Made by a program: the position numbers and the translations under genes. Below are positions 33,170 to 41,882 of a stretch of 64,000 bases of DNA, in pieces. Every line of letters starts with the position of its first letter. Position 1 is the first letter of the stretch. The notes beneath the pieces are model-generated. The model worked only from the letters and a program-made list of their open reading frames with translations. It searched no databases and was not told where the DNA came from. The stretch is from an uncultured Candidatus Actinomarina sp. (GTDB lineage: Bacteria; Actinomycetota; Acidimicrobiia; Actinomarinales; Actinomarinaceae), in NCBI GenBank assembly GCA_902610815.1, contig CACLXG010000003.1, positions 85,705 to 149,704 on the forward strand, given 5' to 3'.

Positions 33170-34252
33170 TTGAATAAAAAAGCAATTGTTTTTCTTTTAG
33201 TATTTGCAATGGTAATTGTCGCTTGTGGAGACACAGCCGAAGAAGAAGTTGCTGTTGAAGCTACTGAAGAAGAACATGACCACGAAGGGGAATCAACTCT
33301 TGAACAAGTTCAAGAAAGAGGATTCCTTAAGTGCGGTGTTAGCACCGGTGCAACTGGATTCACTGAAGTAGGGGACGACGGTTCTTATTCAGGATTTGAC
33401 GTTGACTACTGTTATGCAGTTGCTGCTGCTGTTTTCGGCGATTACAGTAAAGTTGAATTTAAGCAACTTACTGCTGCTGAAAGATTCACAGCACTTAGCG
33501 CTGGTGAAATCGACGTGTTAATAAGAAACACAACATGGACTCAAAGCCGAGACACTGAGCTTGGTAATGATTTTGGACCAACAACTTACTTTGACGGTCA
33601 ACAATTAATGGGTAGAGTTTCTGATGGACTTTCTTCATCTTCAACTCTTGCTGACATTGATGGTCTAAGAGTATGTACAAATGCTGGTACAACCACTGAA
33701 AAGAATATTACAGAAGGTGCTGGACTTGTAGGAGCTACTATTGAGCTCGTTACAGTTGAAGCATTCTCAGAAGCAATTGACAAGTTCATTGCTGGTGAGT
33801 GTGATATTGTAACAACAGACGGTTCAGGATTAGTTGGTAGAAGAGCAGTTAATGATGCTCTTAATGACTGGGCAATTTTCCCACAATCACCAATTTCAAA
33901 AGAACCATTAGGTCCAACATACAGATCAAATGATAGCCAATGGGCTGACATCATTAACTGGACTGTTTATGCAACAGTCATTGCTGATGAGTATGGAGTT
34001 ACAAGAGCTAACATCGACTCATTTGACTATGATGCTGCACCAGAAATGGGTAGATTATTTGGTAAGAATGACGGAGAGCTTCAAACCAAGATGGGTCTTA
34101 GTGCTGATGCGTATTACAACGTTGTAAAGCAAATCGGTAACTACGACGAAATCTTCTCACGAAACCTAAATCCATTAGGTCTCTATAGAGAAGGTGGAGC
34201 TAACGCTCGCTGGACAGAAGGCGGATTAGTTTACGCACCACCAGCAAGGTAA
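33170..34252 (+). CDS. aapJ: General L-amino-acid ABC transporter, substrate-binding lipoprotein
   Basis: 360-residue periplasmic-type binding protein. A signal peptide with lipobox (VIVACG, Cys19) anchors it outside the membrane; an acidic linker with EEEHDHEGE follows. The mature part is of the AapJ/YhdW type: QERGFLKCGVSTGATGFTEV, GFDVDYCYAVAAAVFGD, IDVLIRNTTWTQSRDTELG and the C-terminal NPLGLYREGGANARWTEGGLVY are family features. Start is TTG at 33170 after AAAAGGAG. The gene is the first of four transporter genes, with a hairpin separating it from the permeases, which would allow more binding protein than permease. Confidence 0.93.
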   Translation: MNKKAIVFLLVFAMVIVACGDTAEEEVAVEATEEEHDHEGESTLEQVQERGFLKCGVSTGATGFTEVGDDGSYSGFDVDYCYAVAAAVFGDYSKVEFKQLTAAERFTALSAGEIDVLIRNTTWTQSRDTELGNDFGPTTYFDGQQLMGRVSDGLSSSSTLADIDGLRVCTNAGTTTEKNITEGAGLVGATIELVTVEAFSEAIDKFIAGECDIVTTDGSGLVGRRAVNDALNDWAIFPQSPISKEPLGPTYRSNDSQWADIINWTVYATVIADEYGVTRANIDSFDYDAAPEMGRLFGKNDGELQTKMGLSADAYYNVVKQIGNYDEIFSRNLNPLGLYREGGANARWTEGGLVYAPPAR

Positions 34253-34271
34253 TTTTTACCTATTTATAATT

Positions 34272-34300
34272 AGTAAAAGGGGCTTTTAGCCCCTTTTACT
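34272..34300 (+). terminator. Hairpin between binding protein and permease genes
   Basis: Perfect 12-bp inverted repeat AGTAAAAGGGGC/GCCCCTTTTACT with loop TTTTA, followed by TTTG. It probably acts as a partial terminator or mRNA 3' end stabiliser for the binding-protein message. Confidence 0.75.
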
Positions 34301-34335
34301 TTGAATATGAAAACTTAATCTGATAGGATTTATTT

Positions 34336-36135
34336 ATGAAAAATGGACTAAAAGCACTTTCCTTTTTTAGGAATGTTGTTTTTCTAAAGTGGGCATCACA
34401 AATCATTTTTCTAGTAGGTCTTTTATACATAATCTGGAGCTATATTCAGAATGCAGTTGTAAATCTTGAACAAACAAATATAGCTTTTTCATGGGGATGG
34501 TTAGGAGAAACACCAGGTGTTTCGATAGCAGAAGGCATGTATACTCTTCCTAATTCTGGTCGTCAGATGATTCAAGTTGGAATGTTAAATATGTTAAGAG
34601 TCACAGTCACAGGTATTTTTGCTGCTACATTTTTAGGTACGTTTCTTGGAATTGCTCGACTTTCAAAAAACTATATAGTCGAGAAAACCTCCACAGGCCT
34701 TCTAGAGGTTGTTCGTAATGTTCCCTTACTAGTCCAAATTTTCTTCTTCCAAGCTTTTGTTTTAACTTTTCCTAGACTTGAGGTTTTTGATGTAGGGACA
34801 TATAACCTTCATGTGAGCGCAAAAGGCATTGCTTTCCCGTGGCTAAATAGACAGCCCACAGCATATTTATTTTGGGTTTATCTATTGGCTATTCTTATTT
34901 TGGCTAACAGAATTTATAAATGGCGGGTACAAATTCTTGAAAGAGAAGGTAGAGAAACTAGGCCTTTTCTTTGGTCAGTTGGAATCTTTCTCGGACTACT
35001 AGTCGCTGGCTGGTATGGAGGATATCGAATCATGGGTATCATTGGATTTTTAGCTGGCTATATTTCAACCGGAGTTGACCTTCTACCTGCAATCTTTTAT
35101 CAGATACTTTTCTCTTCAATTGCAGTATTTATTGGTTTCAAGTCTACAAAGAAGTTTATAGATAGTAAAAAATCAGAAGAAGCACAAGGAATTTATAGCG
35201 ACGATGATTATTTTAAAATAATATTAAATGTCATAGTTGTATTACTAGTTGTTGTTTTAATGTTTTCTTCTGTAGGATTGGGTCTTTCTAACTTTTTAGT
35301 TGGTGACGAAATTGTTTTTAAAGCTGACTGGGGAGTTCCACAGTTCTTTGACGGAGTTAATAATAAATTATATTGGAACCCAGAAGCAAAAATTGTATTA
35401 GATCCTCAACTGGACGGAATGAAAAGAGCAGAAATCATAGATTGGATTGCCGTCCCCGGAACAGAAGTGACAGAGGGTGATGTGGTAGCAAGAGCCACAG
35501 CAAAAGACTTAAAGGGAGATTTAAATCAAGAAATTTCTATTTATGCGAAATACACAGGTGTAATAGAAGAAGTTTTTGTGTCTGAGGGAGACACTGTAAA
35601 AATAAATGAAAAAACATATGACATTCGAGTAACAGACAGCAAGCCATTAGAACTTTCAAGACCACGGGTTGAACAAATCGGAACAACTAAATTTAAAAGA
35701 TATGCTGATGGGTATGGCAAAAGCCTTTCCGTAGGATATTTTGCTATTTGGCTTGGCGTAGTGCTCTATACTGCAATATTTATCTCAGAAGTAGTTAGAG
35801 CTGGAATAATGGCAGTTTCAAAAGGACAGTCTGAAGCAGGTCTTTCTCTTGGACTAGGAAGGGGTGCCCTATTAAGGTTAGTTGTCTTACCGCAGGCAAT
35901 AAGGGTAATGCTTCCACCAATGGGTAATCAATATCTAAACCTTGCCAAGAACACGTCTTTAGGGATAGCCGTGGCATATCCAGAAATTGTTGCAGTAGGA
36001 CAAACTTTATACAATCAAGAAGGGCAGACATTGCCAGTATTTTTAATCTGGATGGCATTTTATAGTACAGTAAGTTTGACTATTTCAACAATAATCAATT
36101 ATTACAATAGAAAAATGAAGATAGTGGAGAGGTAA
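34336..36135 (+). CDS. aapQ: Amino-acid ABC transporter permease, AapQ-type, with inserted barrel-sandwich-like domain
   Basis: 599 residues, about 200 longer than usual AapQ proteins. N-terminal helix, GMLNMLRVTVTGIFAATFLG and EVVRNVPLLVQIFFFQ are the standard permease start; FISEVVRAGI and the EAA loop EAGLSLGLGRGALLRLVVLP are the standard end. Between them, after extra hydrophobic segments (~207-320), an extracytoplasmic stretch (~325-455) contains IDWIAVPGTEVTEGDVVARA and YAKYTGVIEEVFVSEGDTVK, two repeats typical of lipoyl or HlyD-type barrel-sandwich folds. No lipoylation or biotinylation lysine motif is evident. The gene follows the hairpin and overlaps aapM by one base. Confidence 0.88.
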   Translation: MKNGLKALSFFRNVVFLKWASQIIFLVGLLYIIWSYIQNAVVNLEQTNIAFSWGWLGETPGVSIAEGMYTLPNSGRQMIQVGMLNMLRVTVTGIFAATFLGTFLGIARLSKNYIVEKTSTGLLEVVRNVPLLVQIFFFQAFVLTFPRLEVFDVGTYNLHVSAKGIAFPWLNRQPTAYLFWVYLLAILILANRIYKWRVQILEREGRETRPFLWSVGIFLGLLVAGWYGGYRIMGIIGFLAGYISTGVDLLPAIFYQILFSSIAVFIGFKSTKKFIDSKKSEEAQGIYSDDDYFKIILNVIVVLLVVVLMFSSVGLGLSNFLVGDEIVFKADWGVPQFFDGVNNKLYWNPEAKIVLDPQLDGMKRAEIIDWIAVPGTEVTEGDVVARATAKDLKGDLNQEISIYAKYTGVIEEVFVSEGDTVKINEKTYDIRVTDSKPLELSRPRVEQIGTTKFKRYADGYGKSLSVGYFAIWLGVVLYTAIFISEVVRAGIMAVSKGQSEAGLSLGLGRGALLRLVVLPQAIRVMLPPMGNQYLNLAKNTSLGIAVAYPEIVAVGQTLYNQEGQTLPVFLIWMAFYSTVSLTISTIINYYNRKMKIVER

Positions 36136-37937
36136 TGGTTGATTTAATTAAAAAGAATGTAAAGTCATTACAGGAGAGTCTGTTCTCATCAATTGGATCT
36201 TCAGTTTTAACCATAGCCACAACCTATCTTGTAATTAACTTTTTCAGAGGAATGCTTGGTTTTGCATTAACGTCAGACAAAGACTGGCTAGCCGTGTTAA
36301 ATAATATGCAGCTTTACATGGTTCAAGCCTACCCTGAGGAGGACTTCATTAGAGTTTGGCTATCAGTAGGACTTACTTTTGTTCTTGCAGGGCTATCAAT
36401 TGGTATTTGGAGAAGCGAAGAAAGGGTCAAAAGTTCACAAGTTTTTAATTCATTTTTCAAGGGAGGTCTTGGTGTATTATTTTTTACAATCATTGCTCCA
36501 ACAAATGCCAGTTTTATGGGAAATGATGGATCTGTCATAACAGAAGAAGTCTTTTCTATGGATTCAAGGTTAGGGATATTGATTCCGGTTGTTGTTTTTT
36601 GTGTAATATTTTTTAGTATTCGATTTATAAACGTGAAATTTACTGTAAATAGTTCTGACATGGTTTTCTTTTATTTATTTATTCCAGTAGCACTTCTTTG
36701 GTTTGTAAAGCTTCCAACTATTCAACTAGATCAAAATAATGAAAGAATTATTCCTGACCCCATAATGCCTATAGCTAGTAGCACAAAAATTCCGTGGACA
36801 GTTATTTTTGTATCATTCTTAGTTAGTTACTTTATTGGAATGTATCTTAAAAATATAAAAAGTATTAAATCAATCATGTCTTTATCGTGGTTTTTACTAC
36901 CTCTTTTAATTTTTTCTTGGATATTCAAAAAACCACAAATTGATATGTCACTTGTGCTTGGTAGTGATCTTCCTATATTCGGAGTCTTCTTGCTTTGGGG
37001 TTTTCTAGTAATTACTTTTGTAAATAACTCTATTTTTAAAAAATATTATTCAACCTACTTAGGTGTAACATTTCTATTGACACTTGCTGGAGTGTTTTCT
37101 GGTTTACCAATGTTGGCTAAAACTTGCTTGCTTTTAATAACTTTATTTTCTGTTGTAGTACCAGCGGTATCAACCTCGTCACAGGGTAAAAGGAGTCTTT
37201 TAATCGTATGGGCGGTTGCGTTAGTTACTCTCACTTTTCTTCTTAGAGGGGGAGCATCAGATACAGGTATAGTTGTTCCAGGTTCAAGTATTTTTGGAGG
37301 TTTCTCTTTAACTTGGTTACTAGCAATTTTTGGCACATATGTATCATTCCCGCTTGGTGTCTTATTGGCATTAGGAAGAAATTCAAAATTACCAATAATT
37401 AGAATTGTTTGTACTGGAATTATAGAATTAACTAGGTCTGTTCCATACATAACCTGGCTATTTTTTGCAAGCGTTACATTAGCAGTATTTTTACCTGCAG
37501 GAGTTGAGTTTAATCTAATAGTTAGAGTATTAATGGTTACAGCATTCTTCAGTGGAGCATATTTTGCTGAAAATATCAGGGGTGGATTACAGTCAATTCC
37601 AAAAGGTCAATATGAAGCAGCTGATGCAATAGGAATGAGTCCTTTTCAGAAGATTTCTTTAATTATTATGCCACAGGCCTTAAGAGCTGTTATACCTACA
37701 TTGGTCAGCAGTGCTATCACCGCTTTTAAAGACTCCAGCCTTGTAACAATTATTGGATTATTTGATTTTCTCACTATTGGAAAAACTGTTATCGGAAATC
37801 AATCAATACCTGTAAACTTTGTAGGTCACGATAGAGAGAATTTAATTTTTGTTGCAATTGTGTATTGGATATTTACATTTACGCTTTCAAGACGAAGCAT
37901 GAAAGTTGAAAAGAAGTTAGGATTAGGAGAAAGGTAA
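36135..37937 (+). CDS. aapM: Amino-acid ABC transporter permease, AapM-type, with long N-terminal membrane region
   Basis: 600 residues against about 380 in typical AapM. The C-terminal ~220 residues are the standard permease: FGGFSLTWLLAIFGTYVSFPLGVLLALGR, ELTRSVPYITWLFF, FSGAYFAENIRGGLQSIPKGQ and the EAA loop EAADAIGMSPFQKISLIIMP. The first ~380 residues consist of about ten additional hydrophobic segments with short loops, extending the few helices normally present in front. The overlap with aapQ and the seven-base gap to the ATPase show one operon. It should form the channel with AapQ. Confidence 0.9.
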   Translation: MVDLIKKNVKSLQESLFSSIGSSVLTIATTYLVINFFRGMLGFALTSDKDWLAVLNNMQLYMVQAYPEEDFIRVWLSVGLTFVLAGLSIGIWRSEERVKSSQVFNSFFKGGLGVLFFTIIAPTNASFMGNDGSVITEEVFSMDSRLGILIPVVVFCVIFFSIRFINVKFTVNSSDMVFFYLFIPVALLWFVKLPTIQLDQNNERIIPDPIMPIASSTKIPWTVIFVSFLVSYFIGMYLKNIKSIKSIMSLSWFLLPLLIFSWIFKKPQIDMSLVLGSDLPIFGVFLLWGFLVITFVNNSIFKKYYSTYLGVTFLLTLAGVFSGLPMLAKTCLLLITLFSVVVPAVSTSSQGKRSLLIVWAVALVTLTFLLRGGASDTGIVVPGSSIFGGFSLTWLLAIFGTYVSFPLGVLLALGRNSKLPIIRIVCTGIIELTRSVPYITWLFFASVTLAVFLPAGVEFNLIVRVLMVTAFFSGAYFAENIRGGLQSIPKGQYEAADAIGMSPFQKISLIIMPQALRAVIPTLVSSAITAFKDSSLVTIIGLFDFLTIGKTVIGNQSIPVNFVGHDRENLIFVAIVYWIFTFTLSRRSMKVEKKLGLGER

Positions 37938-37943
37938 TCGCTT

Positions 37944-38672
37944 ATGAGCATAATTCAAACAAAAGATGTTAAAAAATGGTTTGGAGACTTCCAAGCATTA
38001 AAAGGTATAAGTATGGATGTAGCCGAAGGAGAGGTCCTTGTTGTCTGCGGGCCTTCAGGTTCAGGCAAGTCTACGTTTATTAGATGTATTAACAGACTTG
38101 AGCAACACCAAGAAGGGCAAATAATTGTTGATGGAATTGAGCTTACAAATGATTTAAAGAATATTGAAGCAATTAGGTCTGAAGTGGGAATGGTTTTCCA
38201 AAGCTTCAATCTTTTTCCACACTTAACTGTAATGCAGAACATTACTCTTGCACAGATATGGGTTAGGAAAAAGAATAGAGCTGAATCAGAGGAAAAAGCA
38301 ATGGAACTTCTAGAGCGAGTGGGAATTCCTGAGCAAGCACAAAAATTCCCAGGACAATTATCAGGTGGACAGCAACAAAGAGTTGCTATAGCAAGAGCAC
38401 TTGCAATGGAGCCAAAAATTATGCTTTTTGATGAGCCAACTTCAGCATTAGACCCTGAAATGATTAAAGAAGTTCTAGATGTAATGAAAGAGCTAGCTAA
38501 GTCTGGAATGACAATGATTGTTGTTACTCATGAAATGGGATTTGCTAAAGAGGTTGCCGATAGAGTTATGTTATTTGACGAGGGTATGCTTGTTGAAGAA
38601 AATACTCCAGAAGAATTCTTCAACAATCCAAAGAGTGATAGAACTAAACTTTTCTTAAGTCAGATTCTCTAG
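37944..38672 (+). CDS. aapP: Amino-acid ABC transporter ATP-binding protein
   Basis: 242-residue ABC ATPase of the polar amino acid class (GlnQ/AapP). Walker A is [12 protein letters not shown], the Q loop [12 protein letters not shown], the ABC signature [15 protein letters not shown], Walker [15 protein letters not shown] and the switch His in VVTHEMGFA. The usual extra motif [13 protein letters not shown]-like segment ([18 protein letters not shown]) supports the amino acid class. It is the last gene of the transporter operon and overlaps the convergent M20 gene by four bases. Confidence 0.96.
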   Translation: MSIIQTKDVKKWFGDFQALKGISMDVAEGEVLVVCGPSGSGKSTFIRCINRLEQHQEGQIIVDGIELTNDLKNIEAIRSEVGMVFQSFNLFPHLTVMQNITLAQIWVRKKNRAESEEKAMELLERVGIPEQAQKFPGQLSGGQQQRVAIARALAMEPKIMLFDEPTSALDPEMIKEVLDVMKELAKSGMTMIVVTHEMGFAKEVADRVMLFDEGMLVEENTPEEFFNNPKSDRTKLFLSQIL

Positions 38673-39811
38673 AGTTTATCCCAAAGATTTTTTTCAGCTA
38701 AATCTATGATCGATGCACCCATTGCATATGCACCATCATATATGGCTTTATGGCCACCTTCAGTTAATGTGGCTGCTGCATATTCTGGTTGGTGATTAAC
38801 AGCTTCTTTTTCACCTATACCAAGCATCGGATGTATGGATGGAAAGATTTGGGATACATTTCCCATGTCAGTAGAACCTAAACCAGGTCTGGTGGCATCT
38901 TTTTGTAACATCATTTTTCTATTTACATCTTGCGCATTCTCCATAAAAAGTTTGTAAAGAGTCTCATTATTATTTATTTCTTCATATTTGTAATCAGGAG
39001 AAGAAATTTTTACTTCACATTTTGTTGAAAGTGCTGCAGCATTTACAAAATTGTAAAAATCTTGCTCTAACTGGTCTAGACCTTCTTTGTTAAGAGATCT
39101 TAGGTACCATTCTGATACTGTGTATGATGGAATAATATTGGGCTTAAAACCACCCTCTCTAATTACACCATGCATTCTGTTACTTTGAACCATTTGTTGT
39201 CTGTAAGTTGATGCACTAACAAATAGTTGAATTTGAGCATCTAGAGCATTAATACCTTTATCAGGTGCGCCAGCAGCATGAGCATCTTTACCAAAATACT
39301 CAATAGTATATTGTTGGATTGTTGTAAAAGTTGGGTTTACAACATCTTCATATCCTGGGTGTATCATCATGGAACACGAAGCATCTTCAAAGGCTCCTTC
39401 ATTAATAAGTATAATTTTTCCACCACCACCTTCTTCAGCAGGAGTTCCTAGGAGCTTTACTCTAATTCCTAGCTTTGAAGCTATATCTTTTAAACCCAAT
39501 CCAGCACCTATAGATGCTGTTGCAATAATGTTATGTCCACATGCATGGCCAATTTCAGGCAAGGCATCATATTCAACACATATGACTGTAAGAGGACCCT
39601 CTTCACCAAACGTAACGTCAAAAGCTGTTTCAAGGCCATGAGAAGGGTAATTAACAGGTTTTGAGTTGTTTTGTATATAGTCAACTAGATATTTTGATGT
39701 TTTAAATTCTTGAAATCCTAATTCTGGATTTTCGTACATCCAATCACTAACATCACACAAACTTTCAAATAAACTATCAAGGCAACTTTTGAATTCATTT
39801 TTATAGGTCAT
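38669..39811 (-). CDS. M20-family amidohydrolase (AbgB-like)
   Basis: 380-residue cytosolic metal-dependent peptidase/amidohydrolase of the M20D group. Metal site segments are [31 protein letters not shown] (catalytic Glu pair) and the C-terminal [16 protein letters not shown] and [17 protein letters not shown]. The last two are close to the aminobenzoyl-glutamate hydrolase subunit AbgB and related amidohydrolases. The dimerisation domain insert ([21 protein letters not shown]) is present. It could cleave N-acyl amino acids or peptides imported by the adjacent transporter, which is inference from position. It overlaps the upstream DUF4015 gene by four bases. Confidence 0.88.
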   Translation of the reverse strand: MTYKNEFKSCLDSLFESLCDVSDWMYENPELGFQEFKTSKYLVDYIQNNSKPVNYPSHGLETAFDVTFGEEGPLTVICVEYDALPEIGHACGHNIIATASIGAGLGLKDIASKLGIRVKLLGTPAEEGGGGKIILINEGAFEDASCSMMIHPGYEDVVNPTFTTIQQYTIEYFGKDAHAAGAPDKGINALDAQIQLFVSASTYRQQMVQSNRMHGVIREGGFKPNIIPSYTVSEWYLRSLNKEGLDQLEQDFYNFVNAAALSTKCEVKISSPDYKYEEINNNETLYKLFMENAQDVNRKMMLQKDATRPGLGSTDMGNVSQIFPSIHPMLGIGEKEAVNHQPEYAAATLTEGGHKAIYDGAYAMGASIIDLAEKNLWDKL

Positions 39812-41076
39812 GAATTGATTTTACTAAAGAAATCTTTTTGGTACACACTAGAATTATTCCAAATTATCCAATCAAGACCCTTATCTTCTGCTGCTTTAAT
39901 ATTTAACCTTACATCTTCAGAGGAATGCCAAAATCCCTGAAGAAAAGGTCTTAAGTTTTTCCCTTTTACCCCTCTTAAAAGACCATCATTTAAGGCTGCT
40001 GTAACAACTTCGTATGGGAAATTGTTTGGATAACTGTATCCAAATGAGCCTTTAGAATAATGGGAAGGATAGACCATAGGAGAAATAAAATCTACAGTAT
40101 TGACAATTGTCTCTAAGTGCTGTCCTATACCGTTATCATTTTTGGCATTTAGGACATATCCAAATACATCTGCAGAAACTAGACACCCGTTGTCATGTAG
40201 TAGGTCTGTAGCATTTTGAAGAAATGAGTTAATATTTTTAGTCCTGTTTTCAAAATTACTTTCCTCATCATAAACTAAGCCCTGATAACTTGTATCAGGG
40301 TATCTTATATAATCAAATTGAATCTCATCAAAACCTAGCAAGCATGCTTCAAGAGCAACGTTTAGGATGTACTCTCTGCTCTTACTATCACTAGGATCAA
40401 GAAAGTATTGACCGTCTTGGGTGTAAGGCTTATTGGTTGAAATATCCTTGATAGTTGATTCAGGATAATTTCTAGAAAAGATGGGATCTTGAAAAGCAAC
40501 CACTCTACCAATTAAATAAATATCAAATTCTTCTTTAAAAGACTTTAAAGTTTGGGTATCGTATTTAATTCTTTTATTTTTTAATTTTTCTACCTCTGTG
40601 ATTTCACTGTCATAGAGTAAATGACCATTATCTGATTTAACATCAAGAACTATTGTGTTTACAACAGTGTTTGAGAGAATATCTTTAATTGGATTTATTT
40701 TTTCTTCTCTTAAAAAATGATAGCCACTTAGATAAATTCCTTTAATACCACCATTAGCAACACTGAATTCCTCCCACCGATTTACAGCGATATATTCATT
40801 AATGTCTTTTAAATTTTCATTTTGAATTTCTTCAAAATTATTAAATAGACTGTTGTTACTATTTGTTAAAACCTGTAACTTTGAACTAATTGATTGCTTT
40901 TGATCTTCCGAAAGAGAGATATTATTTTTCTCTTTAACATCTGTGTCCTCAAATAATTTTTCACTAATCTCAACCACTAAATCAAAATAAGTTATTCCAT
41001 CATCATTAACATTATTAATGCTTAAAGGCACTATTAAAAATGCAATAAGTAAAATTAGAAAAAATACCCTGTTCAT
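39808..41076 (-). CDS. Putative glycoside-hydrolase-like secreted/anchored protein (DUF4015)
   Basis: About 422 residues. A hydrophobic N-terminus (VFFLILLIAFLIVPLSI) is a signal peptide or anchor. The main domain begins at GIKGIYLSGYHF and includes NTIVLDVKSDNGHLLYDS, ARVVAF-like GRVVAFQDPIF, FLDPSDSKSREYILNVALEA and FDEIQFDYIRYPD, the typical order of the DUF4015 family, a TIM-barrel related to glycoside hydrolases. The substrate is unknown, probably an envelope or exopolysaccharide glycan. I start at the ATG at 41076 because a TAAAAT box lies six bases upstream; the ORF track start at 41082 adds two residues. Confidence 0.82.
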   Translation of the reverse strand: MNRVFFLILLIAFLIVPLSINNVNDDGITYFDLVVEISEKLFEDTDVKEKNNISLSEDQKQSISSKLQVLTNSNNSLFNNFEEIQNENLKDINEYIAVNRWEEFSVANGGIKGIYLSGYHFLREEKINPIKDILSNTVVNTIVLDVKSDNGHLLYDSEITEVEKLKNKRIKYDTQTLKSFKEEFDIYLIGRVVAFQDPIFSRNYPESTIKDISTNKPYTQDGQYFLDPSDSKSREYILNVALEACLLGFDEIQFDYIRYPDTSYQGLVYDEESNFENRTKNINSFLQNATDLLHDNGCLVSADVFGYVLNAKNDNGIGQHLETIVNTVDFISPMVYPSHYSKGSFGYSYPNNFPYEVVTAALNDGLLRGVKGKNLRPFLQGFWHSSEDVRLNIKAAEDKGLDWIIWNNSSVYQKDFFSKINS

Positions 41077-41082
41077 AATCAT

Positions 41083-41088
41083 ATTTTA
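41083..41088 (-). promoter_or_regulatory. Candidate leaderless promoter -10 box (DUF4015 gene)
   Basis: TAAAAT on the minus strand, six bases before the ATG at 41076. Confidence 0.5.
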
Positions 41089-41120
41089 GATTACTAATAC
41101 TAATCTTTCATAGCTAGTTT

Positions 41121-41126
41121 TATAAT
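41121..41126 (+). promoter_or_regulatory. Candidate leaderless promoter -10 box (K+ channel gene)
   Basis: Consensus TATAAT, followed by six bases and the ATG at 41133. The clearest single example of the pattern in the window. Confidence 0.6.
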
Positions 41127-41132
41127 ATCTAT

Positions 41133-41882
41133 ATGAATAATCAGAACTATTTAAAAGCAGAAAAGTTTTTCGAAATACCGGTAATGATTTCTGTCCTTAT
41201 GCTCATACCAGTATTAATTATCGAATATACGCAACAGGCTCTTAGCCCTGTAGCTTTATATTTAAACTGGGGAATTTGGATAGTTTTTTTAATGGAGTAT
41301 GTGATTTTATTTTACTTTGCAGATGATAAATTAAAGTTTGTTAAAAGTCATAAGATCGAATTGGTAATTGTTATTTTTTCATTTCCAATTGTTCCGGAGG
41401 GTTTGCAGTCTTCAGGGTTTCTGAGATTTGCAAGGCTTCCAAGATTATTAAACGCATTAAGATTTTTTAGACTTGCAGCTTTATTAGGAAAATTTGCAAC
41501 AACTGTAAAGTCAATTTTTAATTCAAAAGGTCTAAGGTTTATTGTTTATGCAACCATTGGCATTGTATTGTTCTTTGGCTTTCTCTTCTATATTTCTGAA
41601 CCAGGCGTCACATCATACAGTGACGGCCTATGGTGGGCACTTGTGACAATAACTACGGTTGGCTATGGGGACATCACCCCCCTAACAAACCTTGGCAGGA
41701 TTATCGCTAGTTCTTTGATGATTATGGGTATAGGATTTATAGCTACAATTACAGCTGCTGTTTCTTCTTACTTCATATCTAGTTTTAGTGACAAAGAGGT
41801 AACCATAAATGAATTAGGTGAAAAGTTAGATAAACTTGAAGAAGAAATAAAAAGTTTGAAAAAAGAAATAAATGATAGATAA
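41133..41882 (+). CDS. Voltage-gated-type potassium channel
   Basis: 249 residues. Hydrophobic segments S1-S4-like come first, with an arginine-spaced helix FLRFARLPRLLNALRFFRLAALLG that resembles a voltage sensor. The pore loop and selectivity filter LVTITTVGYGDITPLT come before the last helix. A C-terminal coiled coil (NELGEKLDKLEEEIKSLKKEI) probably holds the tetramer together. It should conduct K+ across the cytoplasmic membrane. It overlaps the DUF885 gene by eleven bases. Confidence 0.92.
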   Translation: MNNQNYLKAEKFFEIPVMISVLMLIPVLIIEYTQQALSPVALYLNWGIWIVFLMEYVILFYFADDKLKFVKSHKIELVIVIFSFPIVPEGLQSSGFLRFARLPRLLNALRFFRLAALLGKFATTVKSIFNSKGLRFIVYATIGIVLFFGFLFYISEPGVTSYSDGLWWALVTITTVGYGDITPLTNLGRIIASSLMIMGIGFIATITAAVSSYFISSFSDKEVTINELGEKLDKLEEEIKSLKKEINDR

